A program made the translations under genes and the position numbers. Positions 1 to 4,940 of a DNA stretch of 12,296 bases are shown in pieces. This stretch comes from Gemmatimonadales bacterium. Its GTDB lineage: Bacteria > Gemmatimonadota > Gemmatimonadetes > Gemmatimonadales > GWC2-71-9. Position 1 is the stretch's first letter. Each line of letters opens with the position of its first letter. The DNA is taken from assembly GCA_025929805.1 (NCBI GenBank), contig JAICPP010000087.1, forward strand, positions 1-12,296, given 5' to 3'. Below the pieces are notes generated by a model. The model was given only the letters and a program-made list of their open reading frames with translations, was not told where the DNA came from and ran no database searches.

Positions 1-39
1 ATCGAGGGTTACACTCACTTGCCAGAACAGGTTTCTCAT
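1..39 (-). CDS. Dihydrofolate reductase-family protein (RibD C-terminal type), N-terminal 13 codons only
   Basis: An ATG at 37-39 on the minus strand opens a frame that runs off the left edge. The visible residues are MRNLFWQVSVTLD. A good ribosome binding site, AAGGAG, lies at 47-52 with a 7-base spacer, which supports a real start. The pattern M-(R/G)-x-L-x-x-x-x-x-(S/T)-L-D resembles the first beta strand of RibD C-terminal / dihydrofolate-reductase-like proteins, which usually continue with a glycine and bind NADPH. It lies 93 bases beyond the stop of the neighbouring VOC gene on the same strand and could be the third gene of that operon. The start and RBS are seen directly; the family is inferred from only 13 residues. 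Confidence 0.5.
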   Translation of the reverse strand, partial: MRNLFWQVSVTLD

Positions 40-132
40 AGACCAGCTCCTTACCGCGGCACCTGAGGTCCAGACCTATACCTACGTCGAACGGGCGGTG
101 GAATTTTCGACCAATCGGTTGGGGACGATCGC

Positions 133-510
133 TTACCCGCTGACCAGAGCGTGGATGTTCCCGTCGGGGTCCTTGAACCAGGCGACTTTCATGTTATCTG
201 CGACGTGGACGTCTCCCTTGAGAGTCATTCCGGGCATGTCGTAGTGCTCGAACGCCACTCCTTTTGCCTTGAGTCCCTGGGCAATTTTTTCTACGTCATT
301 GCCGACCACCCAGGTGGCTGCCGTTGCGCGGTTGCTGCCGGCGTACTGCGACCGATAGACCAGGAGCTTGGAGCCCCCGGCCTGATAAGTGAGCGCTTCG
401 GAATCCTGGGCGTTGATCAACTTGAGTCCCAGCGTGACCTCGTAGAAGCGCTTGGCCGCATTGAGGTCCCTCACGGCCACTGTGGCCATGGCTTCCTTAT
501 TTCCCAGCAT
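133..510 (-). CDS. VOC family protein (glyoxalase/bleomycin resistance fold), 125 aa
   Basis: A small single-module vicinal-oxygen-chelate protein. The first beta strand and helix read MATVAVRDLNAAKRFYEVTLGL (residues 8-29) and the closing strand holds WFKDPDGNIHALV near the C-terminus, both typical of the family. These proteins form beta-alpha-beta-beta-beta metal-binding folds used in glyoxalases, dioxygenases and drug sequestration; the substrate cannot be read from sequence. At 125 aa it is full length for one VOC unit pair. The chosen ATG at 510 has GGAGAGG upstream; a second ATG at 489 has AAGGA close by and is also possible. The start overlaps the end of the upstream VOC gene by 14 bp, so the two are probably translationally coupled. 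Confidence 0.9.
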   Translation of the reverse strand: MLGNKEAMATVAVRDLNAAKRFYEVTLGLKLINAQDSEALTYQAGGSKLLVYRSQYAGSNRATAATWVVGNDVEKIAQGLKAKGVAFEHYDMPGMTLKGDVHVADNMKVAWFKDPDGNIHALVSG

Positions 511-973
511 TGCGGGCCTCTCCGCTCAGGCTTTCACTGGTCTGGCCGGCACTCGGGTCCGTCTCCCAGATCGCAAAGACGTTGCCCTCGGTGTCTGTGA
601 ACTGCGCGAACCATCCCATACCGGGCACCGGCGTCTTCCCCATCATGATTTTGGCCCCGAGCCGCTCCGCCCGCTTGACGAACTCGTCCACGCTGTCCAC
701 GCTGATGTAGTTGACCAGCGCCTGGCCGGGGTACATCCGGGGCATCAGCCCCCCGTTTACGCCTGGCCGGGTCGGCATTCCGCTGGCGTCGGTCGGGACC
801 GTCCGCACCATCCAATACTCGAAATTCTCGGGCCGGTAATCCGCCACCCCCTCACGCTCTTCGGCCGAAGCTTCCCACTTATTGATCTCCCAGCCGAATA
901 GTTCCCGGTAAAACTTTGCAGCCCGTTCCGGCTGATCGGCCGGAATCTCGAAATGCACCACTGTGTGATCCAT
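497..973 (-). CDS. VOC family protein (glyoxalase/bleomycin resistance fold), 158 aa
   Basis: A second VOC protein, first gene of the minus-strand operon. It opens MDHTVVHFEIPADQPERAAK, with FYRELFGW next (the first beta-alpha element), and ends with GWFAQFTDTEGNVFAIWETD (about residues 117-136), the usual family signature. The middle (around residues 60-80) carries a proline/glycine-rich stretch typical of the VOC subgroup often annotated as glyoxalase or hydroxylase-like. The start at 973 is preferred to longer upstream starts because AGGAG sits six bases before it and because the frame above it runs through the promoter and operator. Its 3' end overlaps the next VOC gene by 14 bp. It is probably controlled by the divergent TetR regulator. 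Substrate unknown. Confidence 0.92.
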   Translation of the reverse strand: MDHTVVHFEIPADQPERAAKFYRELFGWEINKWEASAEEREGVADYRPENFEYWMVRTVPTDASGMPTRPGVNGGLMPRMYPGQALVNYISVDSVDEFVKRAERLGAKIMMGKTPVPGMGWFAQFTDTEGNVFAIWETDPSAGQTSESLSGEARNAGK

Positions 974-1037
974 GGTTCGCTCCTGCTTCACTTGGTGAAT
1001 GATGCGCGCCCCGGATATGGCCGGGGAGAAAAACTTG

Positions 1038-1059
1038 TTACATACCAAGTGGTATGTAA
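1038..1059. promoter_or_regulatory. Operator O1: perfect inverted repeat, probable TetR binding site
   Basis: Two perfect 9-base arms, TTACATACC (1038-1046) and GGTATGTAA (1051-1059), are separated by AAGT. The 22-bp palindrome sits on the -10 box of the VOC promoter and just beyond it, so a bound protein would block transcription. Its size and symmetry suit a dimeric TetR-family repressor, and the TetR gene starts about 140 bp away on the other strand. Confidence 0.75.
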
Positions 1060-1084
1060 TACCCCTCGTGACGGTGATCGTCAA
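1056..1084 (-). promoter_or_regulatory. Sigma-70-type promoter of the VOC operon
   Basis: On the minus strand a TTGACG -35 box (1079-1084) and a TATTAC -10 box (1056-1061) are separated by exactly 17 bases. The -10 overlaps the perfect inverted repeat at 1038-1059. A transcript would begin near 1049, giving a leader of about 75 bases before the VOC start at 973. Boxes and spacing are read directly; activity is inferred. Confidence 0.6.
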
Positions 1085-1089
1085 GCCGG

Positions 1090-1118
1090 TTGACAGCCCG
1101 GATTCGTGATCGTTACAT
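1090..1118 (+). promoter_or_regulatory. Candidate promoter of the TetR gene
   Basis: A consensus TTGACA (1090-1095) is followed after 17 bases by TTACAT (1113-1118), a weak -10 that is also the left arm of O2. The -35 box is back to back with that of the VOC promoter, five bases away on the other strand. The -35 is strong and the -10 only matches three positions, so this remains a prediction. Confidence 0.45.
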
Positions 1119-1134
1119 ACCGGTTGGTAGGTCG
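1113..1134. promoter_or_regulatory. Operator O2: degenerate copy of the TetR operator
   Basis: The left arm TTACATACC (1113-1121) is identical to that of O1. After a 4-base spacer the right arm (1126-1134) reads GGTAGGTCG and matches 6 of 9 positions. It covers the predicted -10 region of the TetR gene, so it could serve for weaker autorepression. The imperfect arm suggests lower affinity than O1. Confidence 0.6.
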
Positions 1135-1201
1135 GCTGCGAACAGGATTCTCCCTCGCACTGACCTCGAGGAGTCCGCATCTCACCACGACCCACCTGGG
1201 C

Positions 1202-1843
1202 ATGAAGAAGAGATCCGCGAGCCGGCGCAGGCGGGAACCCGACGTCACCCGGGAAAAACTGCTCCAGGCTGCATTCGACGAGATTTACCGGCGTGGGTTT
1301 CAGGCGGCGAGTCTGGACACCATTCTGGAACAGGCGGGCGTCACCAAAGGCGCCCTGTACCATCACTTTCCCGATAAGGCTTCGCTGGGCTTCGCAGTCG
1401 TCGACGATGTCGTAAAGGAGCTGTTACTGGAGCGGTGGCTGGGCGTACTGGAGCGACAGGAGGGTGATGCTATAACGGCCTTACAGACAATGCTGAAGGA
1501 GCGAATCCGTCAGCTCACCCCGGACGAGGTCGAGCTGGGCTGTCCCCTCAACAACCTGGCTCAAGAGGTGTCACCGCTGGATGAACGATTTCGCCGGAGA
1601 ATCGCCGCCACTTTCGATGCGTGGACCGCCGGCTTTGCCGACGTGCTTCGGCGGGGCCAGGCGACGGGCTCGGTCCGGCGGGATGCGGACGCACAGAAGG
1701 TCGCTGCATTTCTGGTTGGGGCCATCGAGGGCTCGTTTGGTTTGGCCAAGAGCGCGAAGAGCGCAGCATTGCTGCGCTCCAACCTCGAGGTTCTAAGCAC
1801 GTTCCTCGAGGGGTTGCGGCCGCCCCGAAAAGGCCGCAGGTGA
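1202..1843 (+). CDS. TetR/AcrR family transcriptional regulator, 213 aa
   Basis: A one-component repressor with an N-terminal helix-turn-helix. Residues about 14-60 run REKLLQAAFDEIYRRGFQ, then TILEQAGVTKGALYHHFPDK, the classic TetR DNA-binding segment. The ligand-binding part contains GCPLNNLAQEVSPLD, characteristic of the branch that includes NemR- and LmrA/YxaF-like regulators, which often answer to reactive or toxic small molecules. The ATG at 1202 is chosen over an upstream GTG at 1106 because the latter would put the operator and -10 inside the gene and adds a non-family N-terminus. The local ribosome site is weak; a GAGGAG at 1168-1173 is too far away. It faces the VOC operon and the intergenic palindromes are its likely targets. 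Its last 51 bp overlap the EamA gene on the other strand. Confidence 0.92.
   Translation: MKKRSASRRRREPDVTREKLLQAAFDEIYRRGFQAASLDTILEQAGVTKGALYHHFPDKASLGFAVVDDVVKELLLERWLGVLERQEGDAITALQTMLKERIRQLTPDEVELGCPLNNLAQEVSPLDERFRRRIAATFDAWTAGFADVLRRGQATGSVRRDADAQKVAAFLVGAIEGSFGLAKSAKSAALLRSNLEVLSTFLEGLRPPRKGRR
1759..1779. terminator. Perfect 9-bp hairpin near the convergent gene ends, possible terminator for the exporter operon
   Basis: Arms GAGCGCAGC (1759-1767) and GCTGCGCTC (1771-1779) pair perfectly around an ATT loop. It lies 13 bases beyond the EamA stop on the minus strand, the right position for a terminator of that operon. It also lies inside the TetR coding region, encoding an Ala/Lys/Ser-rich stretch. 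No clear T run follows on the minus strand (TTCGCGCTC), so intrinsic termination is uncertain. Confidence 0.4.
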
Positions 1844-2779
1844 GGTGCTCGGATTGGATCGACCGCGCTCGCTGATGCGGGAACTCGCCCAGATGAGGAT
1901 GACCGCAGTCAGCACGGTCGCACCCGCGACAATGGTTCGGACCGAGAACGGCTCGTCTCCTACTATCCAGGCCAGGCTCAGGGCCACCACCGGGTTCACG
2001 AACGCGTAGGTGCCGACCAGAGCAGGTGTGGTAACCTGGAGCAACCAGGTGTAGGCACCAAAGCCGAGCACAGTCCCGGCCACCACCAGGAACAGCACTG
2101 AACCGGCCCCCCGTGCCGATAGTTCGGCCGGGTCCCACGTCCGCAGCTCACCGGTGAACAGGCTGAGTGTCAGCACCACCGCACCTCCCGCTGCCAGCTG
2201 CATGGCGGTGGACTGGGCCGCCGAGGCCGGGTGCGGTCCGTCGCGCGCAATGATCGATCCGATGGCCCAGCTGAGTCCACTACCGATCAAGGCCAGCCGG
2301 TCTCCCAAGGTTCCGGACCAGCTCCCGGCTCCCCGTGTCAGCAAGGCTACGCCCAATATGCCGAGGATCAGGCCGGCGACAACGAGCCGGGTTGGCGCGC
2401 GGCGCGCCCGGATCGAGGACAACAGAACCAACCAGAGCGGGATGGATGTCATGAAGAGTGCGGCTTGACCCGAGGAGACTCGCTGCTCTGCCCAGGCGAG
2501 CGCTCCATGCCCTCCCACGAAGAGAAAAGTTCCGGCCAGCAGGGAGGTGACCCACTGCGACCGGCTGGATGTCTCCAGCTGCTTTCGCGCACCGAGCCAG
2601 GCGTAGAGCACTGCTGCGCCCCCGACGCACCGGATGGCAATCGTAAGCAGCGGCGGAACCTCGGCGACGGCATACCGGAGGGCAAGAAAAGTTCCCCCCC
2701 AGAAGAGGTAGATGGCGGCAAAAGCGGCTGCCAGCTCCAGCTTTGGTGGCGGCGACCCAACCGAAGACGGGACGCTCAT
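1793..2779 (-). CDS. EamA/DMT-superfamily exporter (YedA-like), 328 aa
   Basis: An inner-membrane carrier with two EamA repeats and about ten hydrophobic segments. The first repeat begins with the family pattern IYLFWGGTFLALRYAV and includes AEQRVSSGQAALF and a following proline-containing helix. The second ends with ALVGTYAFVNPVVALSLAWI, then GDEP, the usual repeat-end signature. Length and motifs fit drug/metabolite exporters such as YedA/RhaT relatives; the substrate is unknown. The start at 2779 is chosen because AGGAGG lies seven bases upstream and it makes a 4-base ATGA overlap with the ABM gene, implying coupled translation. The C-terminal 30 residues are hydrophilic, and its last 51 bp overlap the TetR gene on the other strand. 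Confidence 0.92.
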   Translation of the reverse strand: MSVPSSVGSPPPKLELAAAFAAIYLFWGGTFLALRYAVAEVPPLLTIAIRCVGGAAVLYAWLGARKQLETSSRSQWVTSLLAGTFLFVGGHGALAWAEQRVSSGQAALFMTSIPLWLVLLSSIRARRAPTRLVVAGLILGILGVALLTRGAGSWSGTLGDRLALIGSGLSWAIGSIIARDGPHPASAAQSTAMQLAAGGAVVLTLSLFTGELRTWDPAELSARGAGSVLFLVVAGTVLGFGAYTWLLQVTTPALVGTYAFVNPVVALSLAWIVGDEPFSVRTIVAGATVLTAVILIWASSRISERGRSNPSTSPAAFSGRPQPLEERA

Positions 2780-3096
2780 GGCGCCGCCTCCTGGTTCCAA
2801 TGGATCACCTCATAGTGGTCAACCTGCTCATCCCGCTCGATGAGGAACTGTTCGTCTTGGGGATAAAATACTGCTCGGTCCAGCCGGTCTCCCGCAAAGC
2901 GGCGGACGGCCTCCTCCGACTCCCACAACGACACCACGATGAACTCGGCTCGGCCGTTCAGGATCCTTCGCAGTCCCAGTGCGCCCCGATTCCCTCGCGT
3001 CTTTTGAAAGCTCGCGAAGCCGGTACGCCGGAGATATTCCACGTAGGCATCGGCGTCTTCCGCCGTGGTGACTCCGCGCCAGGTCCGTGCGATCAT
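2776..3096 (-). CDS. Antibiotic biosynthesis monooxygenase (ABM)-fold protein, 106 aa
   Basis: A small dimeric ferredoxin-like protein. It begins MIARTWRGVTTAEDADAYVE and has RRILNGRAEFIVVSLWES (about residues 43-60), then a C-terminal HYEVIHWN strand, the arrangement of ABM-domain proteins. Relatives include heme-degrading and quinol-oxidising enzymes, but many have no known activity. Of two ATGs (3102 and 3096) the second is better: GGAG is six bases before it but directly abuts the first. The gene heads an operon with the EamA exporter, joined by an ATGA overlap, which suggests modification and export of, or defence against, the same small molecule. It is divergent from the CGNR regulator. 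Confidence 0.85.
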   Translation of the reverse strand: MIARTWRGVTTAEDADAYVEYLRRTGFASFQKTRGNRGALGLRRILNGRAEFIVVSLWESEEAVRRFAGDRLDRAVFYPQDEQFLIERDEQVDHYEVIHWNQEAAP

Positions 3097-3116
3097 GAGC
3101 ATCTCCGCAGTGTGTG

Positions 3117-3146
3117 TGCACCGGTATAAGCGCCTTTACTGGTGCA
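3117..3146. promoter_or_regulatory. Inverted pair of TGCACC-type elements, probable operator
   Basis: TGCACCGGTA (3117-3126) and TACTGGTGCA (3137-3146) are inverted copies with one mismatch, separated by 10 bases. The pair lies just downstream of the predicted -10 of the ABM/EamA promoter, so a bound protein would block that operon. A third copy lies at 3180-3192. The divergent CGNR regulator is the natural candidate to bind here. Confidence 0.55.
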
Positions 3147-3174
3147 CGCTACCGGGTAGATTGACTCCTGTCAA
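3146..3174 (-). promoter_or_regulatory. Candidate promoter of the ABM-EamA operon
   Basis: On the minus strand TTGACA (3169-3174) is followed after 17 bases by TAGCGT (3146-3151), a weak -10. The -35 is one arm of a palindrome, TTGAC-TCCT-GTCAA (3161-3174), whose other arm gives TTGACT on the plus strand. A start near 3139 would place the inverted operator pair in the leader. Confidence 0.4.
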
Positions 3175-3179
3175 GGCCA

Positions 3180-3192
3180 TTATACTGGTGCA
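3180..3192 (+). promoter_or_regulatory. Third TACTGGTGCA element over a TATACT box
   Basis: TTATACTGGTGCA repeats the element at 3135-3146 (shared core TACTGGTGCA). Inside it TATACT (3181-3186) is a good -10 box for the CGNR gene. The TTGACT at 3161-3166 is only 14 bases away, short for a normal promoter, so this promoter may need an activator or another -35. The position fits autoregulation. Confidence 0.45.
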
Positions 3193-3200
3193 AGCGGTCA

Positions 3201-3231
3201 GAGCTTGCCCCGAGCGCAGCGAAGGGCTCGG
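3201..3231 (+). repeat. Hairpin with CGAGCGCAGCGAAGGG core, likely dispersed intergenic repeat
   Basis: In the untranslated leader of the CGNR gene, CCGAGC (3210-3215) pairs with GCTCGG (3226-3231) across GCAGCGAAGG. The wording CTTGCCCCGAGCGCAGCGAA resembles short dispersed intergenic repeats seen in many GC-rich genomes. Only one copy is present here, so the repeat status rests on recall and not on this window. Confidence 0.35.
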
Positions 3232-3274
3232 TCGGTAAGACGGTCTGGGGACTGGAGAGTGGGAACTGACGACT

Positions 3275-3943
3275 GTGACTCAGAGTACTTCTGCAGGCTC
3301 GCTTTCTACCGCACCTGATCTCCCCTTCAAGTACGTCGGCGGCGATGCGGCCCTGGATCTGGTGAACACGGCCGACTGGACTGACCGGGGTCCGGAGCAC
3401 GATCGGCTGACGGACTATGGACGGCTCACCCGATGGGCCGAAGGGGCGGGAGTGCTCTCCCCGGCAGAGGCCGCAGCGCTCCGGGCCAGAGCCCGGGCTC
3501 ACCCCAAGGAGGCGGAGGCGGCATATCGGAACGCTCTCGAAGTACGCGGCGTGCTCCAACGCCTCTTCACTGCCGTGGCAGAAGGCCAGTCGGAAAGGGA
3601 GATCTTGGACGAATTCAACCGGGTGCTGGCCCGAACCGTCGTGAGGATGCGGGTGGCATCAGATGCGGCGCGCAGCCGGCGGGAGCCACGATACGAGATC
3701 GCCTGGCGCGAGGCCGGGCGTCTCGAGTCGATCCTGTGGCCGGTAGTGTGGTCGGCTGCGTCGCTCATGCTTTCTGGCGACGCGGGCCGAATCCGAGTCT
3801 GTGGTGGTCCGGATTGCGGGTGGATCTACGTGGACCGGAGCCGGAACCAGCTTCGACGCTGGTGCCAGATGGCCACCTGCGGCACCCGGGAAAAGACCCG
3901 GCGGCGCTACCACCGAGCCCGCCGTCGGGCTGAACATCGTTGA
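3275..3943 (+). CDS. ABATE/CGNR zinc-finger transcriptional regulator, 222 aa
   Basis: Two parts are visible. Residues about 15-170 form an ABATE (putative stress-induced regulator) domain, opening FKYVGGDAALDLVNTADW. The C-terminal part is a CGNR-type zinc finger with cysteines at 176, 181, 197 and 202 in the context C-x4-CGW, DRSRNQLRRWC, then C-G, followed by an Arg-rich tail. The naming CGNR tetrad is CGTR here (202-205), Asn replaced by Thr, a conservative variant. Few members have known ligands or targets. The start is GTG at 3275 with only a distant GGGAA, so translation may be weak. It is divergent from the ABM-EamA operon, and the repeated TACTGGTGCA elements between them are its probable targets. 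A 6-bp hairpin at 3916-3931 lies inside the 3' end. Confidence 0.9.
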   Translation: MTQSTSAGSLSTAPDLPFKYVGGDAALDLVNTADWTDRGPEHDRLTDYGRLTRWAEGAGVLSPAEAAALRARARAHPKEAEAAYRNALEVRGVLQRLFTAVAEGQSEREILDEFNRVLARTVVRMRVASDAARSRREPRYEIAWREAGRLESILWPVVWSAASLMLSGDAGRIRVCGGPDCGWIYVDRSRNQLRRWCQMATCGTREKTRRRYHRARRRAEHR

Positions 3944-3955
3944 GAGAGGCATGGC

Positions 3956-3984
3956 TTGACAGCTGCTGCGCTATTTCTTACGAT
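3956..3984 (+). promoter_or_regulatory. Sigma-70-type promoter of the PadR operon
   Basis: TTGACA (3956-3961) and TACGAT (3979-3984) are separated by 17 bases. The -10 forms the left half of a perfect 14-bp palindrome, so regulator binding would mask it. It lies just after the CGNR stop, making PadR an independent transcription unit. Confidence 0.65.
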
Positions 3985-4012
3985 ATATCGTACGCTATCA
4001 CGTACGAAATAG
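3971..4012. promoter_or_regulatory. Nested palindromic operator, probable PadR autoregulatory site
   Basis: Three symmetries are stacked here. TACGATATATCGTA (3979-3992) is a perfect palindrome. CTATTTCTTACG (3971-3982) and CGTACGAAATAG (4001-4012) are inverted 12-base arms with one mismatch, centred near 3991. CGTACG occurs twice inside (3989-3994 and 4001-4006). The AT-rich block stands out against the GC-rich surroundings, covers the -10 and the start site, and ends 21 bases before the PadR ATG. PadR proteins usually repress their own operon through such sites. Confidence 0.65.
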
Positions 4013-4033
4013 CTGGAATCAGGAGGCAAAGCG

Positions 4034-4636
4034 ATGTGCAATCCACGGGATGATTGGGGTTTTGGTCCGGGCTTCCCGTTCGGGGGTCGCTGGTGGGCCG
4101 GGGCCTGGCAGGCGCGTGGCCGCGGGCCCCGTCGCCGGAGCCAAATGTTCGAGTCCGGCGAGGTCAAGTTCGTGATACTCCGTCTCCTCAAGGAAAAGCC
4201 GCGGCACGGGTACGAGGTGATCAAAGCCCTGGAGGAGAAGCTGGGCGGGTACTACACGCCGTCCGCCGGAACCGTCTATCCCACGCTTCAGCTGCTCGAG
4301 GACGAGGGCTATGTGCGCGCCATCGACACCGAAGGAAAGAAGGTCTATCACATCACGCCCGAGGGAGAGCGCTACCTGGAGGAACACCGGGATCTTCTCG
4401 AGGAGATCCTGGACCGGGTACGAGAGACGGTGCGGGACTTCACCGGAGGCGGGATCGGCGAGCTGCAGGGTGCGTTTGTGCACCTTGCCGGGGTGACGTT
4501 CAAGCGGGCGTGGCGTCGAGGGCCCGAGGATCCAGCGCTGAAACGGGTCGCCCAAATCCTGCGTAAGGCGGCGGACGAAATCGAGGCCACCTGGAACAGC
4601 GGGGCCGCGGGGCAGGGGGGCAGTGGGGCAGCGTAG
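4034..4636 (+). CDS. PadR family transcriptional regulator, 200 aa
   Basis: A winged-helix repressor. Residues about 44-115 form the PadR domain: VKFVILRLLKEKPRHGYEVI, then YYTPSAGTVYPTLQLLEDEG and the wing GKKVYHITPEGERYL. The first 35 residues are a Gly/Trp/Phe/Arg-rich extension (GFGPGFPFGGRWWAGAW) of the kind found in some PadR subgroups. The C-terminal helices (116-185) would mediate dimerisation; the tail is Gly/Ala-rich. AGGAGG at 4021-4026 with a 7-base spacer fixes the start. It is the first gene of an operon with the small membrane protein 18 bp downstream. PadR proteins sense phenolics, drugs or envelope stress; the signal here is unknown. Confidence 0.93.
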   Translation: MCNPRDDWGFGPGFPFGGRWWAGAWQARGRGPRRRSQMFESGEVKFVILRLLKEKPRHGYEVIKALEEKLGGYYTPSAGTVYPTLQLLEDEGYVRAIDTEGKKVYHITPEGERYLEEHRDLLEEILDRVRETVRDFTGGGIGELQGAFVHLAGVTFKRAWRRGPEDPALKRVAQILRKAADEIEATWNSGAAGQGGSGAA

Positions 4637-4654
4637 CGAAAACCGGGAGGAACG

Positions 4655-4924
4655 ATGGGCTTCTTTGGGTTGCTGTTCTGGATCGCGGTGCTCTGGTTGG
4701 TAATCCGAGTCTGGCGGAGATCCGAGCGTTGTGCAGCGATAGGACCCGGCGGCTACGCGCCTGGCTGGTACGCTCGTGAGCGGAGGCGCTACCCGGAAAC
4801 CACGCCATCCCCTGAGCGGATGCAGCAGGAATACATCGATGCGCTCGAGAGCCGCCTCACTGAGTTGGAGGAGCGGCTCGACTTTACCGAGCGGCTGCTG
4901 GCGAGCCGGAAGGAATCAGCCTAG
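4655..4924 (+). CDS. Small single-TM, coiled-coil membrane protein (PspB-like layout), 89 aa
   Basis: Residues 3-19 (FFGLLFWIAVLWLVIRV) form one hydrophobic helix. A basic, proline-containing linker follows, then a charged coiled coil (about 53-85) with heptad-like leucines in ALESRLTELEERLDFTERLL. This matches PspB, the small inner-membrane phage-shock protein with an N-terminal helix and a C-terminal helix that contacts its regulator, but the linker is longer and sequence identity looks low. GGAGG four bases upstream fixes the start. It sits 18 bp behind PadR and is probably co-transcribed, hinting at a role in envelope-stress sensing. The function is inferred from layout only. Confidence 0.75.
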   Translation: MGFFGLLFWIAVLWLVIRVWRRSERCAAIGPGGYAPGWYARERRRYPETTPSPERMQQEYIDALESRLTELEERLDFTERLLASRKESA

Positions 4925-4940
4925 GGCGGCTCGTGACTAC

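Noticed and set aside
974..1366. N-terminal extension of the second VOC gene to a start at 1366
   Set aside because: It would run through the promoter, the operators and into the TetR gene; the ATG at 973 has AGGAG and begins the VOC fold.
3916..3931. AGCCCG/CGGGCT hairpin as terminator of the CGNR gene
   Set aside because: It is inside the coding region before the stop and no T run follows.
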